Of a DNA stretch of 5,031 nucleotides, positions 3,800-5,031 are shown piece after piece (position 1 is the first letter of the stretch; each line of letters begins with the position of its first letter). The notes under the pieces are model-generated. The model saw only the letters and a list, made by a program, of their open reading frames with translations, did no database searches and was not told where the DNA came from. The DNA comes from Methanosarcinales archaeon ex4572_44 (GTDB lineage: Archaea > Halobacteriota > Methanosarcinia > Methanosarcinales > EX4572-44): assembly GCA_002254825.2 (NCBI GenBank), contig NJEL02000073.1, positions 1-5,031 of the forward strand, written 5' to 3'. The translations under genes were made by a program, and so were the position numbers.

Positions 3800-5031
3800 T
3801 TAGAGGTGTGCATCTCTTTTAGTGGAGGGCTCTGTGAGAGATAACCCACTCGACGCCGATTTTTTCCGCAGCCATTCGATGTCTGGCTGGTAGAGTTCGC
3901 GTAGGTCATGGAGCTTGAGTTTGAGCATTGCCACGCGGCTCACGCCAAGCCCCCATGCGAGAACAGGTGTTCTGATCCCGAGTGGTTCTGTAACTTCTTT
4001 TCTGAAGATGCCTGCGCCGCCAAGCTCCACCCAGCCGAGCCCTTCGATGTACACCTCTGGCTCTACGCTCGGCTCTGTGTATGGGAAGTACCCTGGTCGA
4101 AAGCGCACGTCTTCGAAGCCCATGCGGTGGTAAAACTCGGTTAGGTAGCCGAGCAGGTCTGAGAAACTCACGCCCTCGTCCATCACCACGCCCTCGAGTT
4201 GTTCAAACTCTGGCGTGTGTGTGGGATCGATGGCTTCTCTGCGATAGACACGATCGATGGAGAATGCCTTGACAGGTGGTGTTGGGTGATCGGATAGGTA
4301 CTTGATTGTGATGGCTGTGGTATGGGTGCGCAGCACGTTTCGTCTTGCCAAATCCTCACTCCACCTGCCACCCCAACCCATAGAATCGATATCTCCTCCG
4401 TGTTCGTGCATCGCTTTTACTTCGTTATAACACGGTGGCAACTCGCTCTCGGTTTTCAGGTAGAAGGTGTCTTGCATGTCCCTTGCTGGGTGGTCTTGTG
4501 GCTGGAAGAGTGCGTCAAAGTTCCAGAACGAACTCTGCACGATCTCGCCTCTTAACTCTGTGAAACCCATTCCAAGGAAGATCTCTCTCATCTCTCGGAT
4601 GATGCGCTGGTACGGGTGTATCTTGCCGCCGTAAATAGGCTTGGGTGGTACGTGAACATCGTATCTTCGAAATTTCCCCCCTCGCCACCCCTCGCTTCGT
4701 ATCAGATCTGGTGTGAGACTTGCAATCTCTTCTTCAATCTGTAAACCGCTTGATACAAGCTCCAGTCCCGCAGCACTGAGTGATACAATTCGGATCTTCT
4801 TCTTCTCAAACTCGATAATGCCACGTTTCACAAGTTGTGAGAGCGTGTCTTTATAGCGTGCAGCCTCAACGGGCTCACCTCTTAGGAGTAGTGCCAGTAT
4901 CGCTTCATCTTCACCCGTTCCAACATTGTCACCCTTCGGAACGAGCACTCCGTCTTCCACACTCGCCCACTTCTTCTTGCGAAGCCATCCTAAGGAGATA
5001 CCAACAAATTGCTGCGAAAACCTATCTTTTA
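3800..5031 (-). CDS. pheS: phenylalanyl-tRNA synthetase alpha subunit, archaeal type, 5' end cut by window edge
   Basis: The catalytic subunit of the alpha2-beta2 enzyme that charges tRNA-Phe with phenylalanine in the cytosol. 409 residues are visible. The frame has no stop up to the right edge, and the part upstream of 4960 reads 'FVGISLGWLRKKKWASVEDG', which is normal archaeal PheS sequence. The GTG at 4960 is therefore internal, and roughly 80-100 N-terminal residues lie outside. Counting from the edge: N-terminal winged-helix-type region to about 125; class II motif 1 'HPYQRIIREMREIFLGMGF' (138-156); 'DHPARDMQDTFYL' (179-191); motif 2 'FSIDRVYRRE' (256-265) with 'PEFEQLEG' (273-280); the phenylalanine-pocket stretch 'FRPGYFPYTEPSVEPEV' (310-326); motif 3 'LAWGLGVSR' (357-365). 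Family members usually end near 'DIEWLR'; here about 22 extra polar residues follow. No disabling change is seen. pheT is not in the window. Confidence 0.95.
   Translation of the reverse strand, partial: KDRFSQQFVGISLGWLRKKKWASVEDGVLVPKGDNVGTGEDEAILALLLRGEPVEAARYKDTLSQLVKRGIIEFEKKKIRIVSLSAAGLELVSSGLQIEEEIASLTPDLIRSEGWRGGKFRRYDVHVPPKPIYGGKIHPYQRIIREMREIFLGMGFTELRGEIVQSSFWNFDALFQPQDHPARDMQDTFYLKTESELPPCYNEVKAMHEHGGDIDSMGWGGRWSEDLARRNVLRTHTTAITIKYLSDHPTPPVKAFSIDRVYRREAIDPTHTPEFEQLEGVVMDEGVSFSDLLGYLTEFYHRMGFEDVRFRPGYFPYTEPSVEPEVYIEGLGWVELGGAGIFRKEVTEPLGIRTPVLAWGLGVSRVAMLKLKLHDLRELYQPDIEWLRKKSASSGLSLTEPSTKRDAHL

Noticed and set aside
3908..4555. Several plus-strand and minus-strand frames of 60-80 codons inside pheS
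   Set aside because: They overlap an unmistakable synthetase gene in other frames and show no independent signals.
3800..4960. PheS as a complete gene starting at GTG 4960
   Set aside because: The same frame continues with PheS-like sequence to the window edge, so this is an internal codon and the gene is partial.
1..5031. CRISPR array, transposon ends or integrase
   Set aside because: No regularly spaced repeats, no paired terminal inverted repeats and no transposase or integrase motifs were seen on either strand.

Overview
The window reads as a piece of an archaeal chromosome, most likely from an anaerobic member of the Halobacteriota (methanogen / anaerobic methane or alkane oxidiser lineages). 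The reasons are the archaeal-type phenylalanyl-tRNA synthetase alpha chain, a protein resembling the archaeal DUF5788 family, a nickel-pincer LarA-type racemase, and archaeal TATA boxes placed so that two genes would be read from leaderless transcripts. The genus cannot be fixed from this sequence.

The window has two parts. The left part (about 1-1830) is A+T-rich: by hand count 601-660 has 13 G/C of 60, against 34 of 60 at 4081-4140. It carries three accessory genes, all on the minus strand. They are a PBECR-like putative nuclease/toxin running off the left edge, a stand-alone EVE/PUA-like protein of the kind that reads modified bases, and a cysteine-rich 266-residue protein of unknown function. 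Two of the three start with TTG. I read this as recently acquired, possibly defence- or toxin-related cargo beside conserved genes.

The right part (about 1990-5031) holds conserved chromosomal genes. larA-like is on the plus strand with a TATA box at 1988-1995 and almost no leader. It meets a DUF5788-like gene tail to tail with six bases between their stop codons. pheS lies upstream of the DUF5788-like gene on the same (minus) strand. The pheS reading frame continues unbroken to the right edge, so the gene is cut by the window and the GTG at 4960 is internal.

The 226-base gap between the 266-residue gene and larA (1794-2019) holds two divergent promoters, a pair of 9-base direct repeats just upstream of the larA TATA box, and a G7/T9 homopolymer stretch flanked by two GATATC sites. 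The 243-base gap at 750-992 holds the promoter of the EVE gene and a small G+C-rich inverted repeat behind a plus-strand TATA-like element, but no gene I can support. No CRISPR array, rRNA, complete tRNA, transposase or integrase was seen. The most novel item is the 266-residue protein. The rest are ordinary or modestly interesting.
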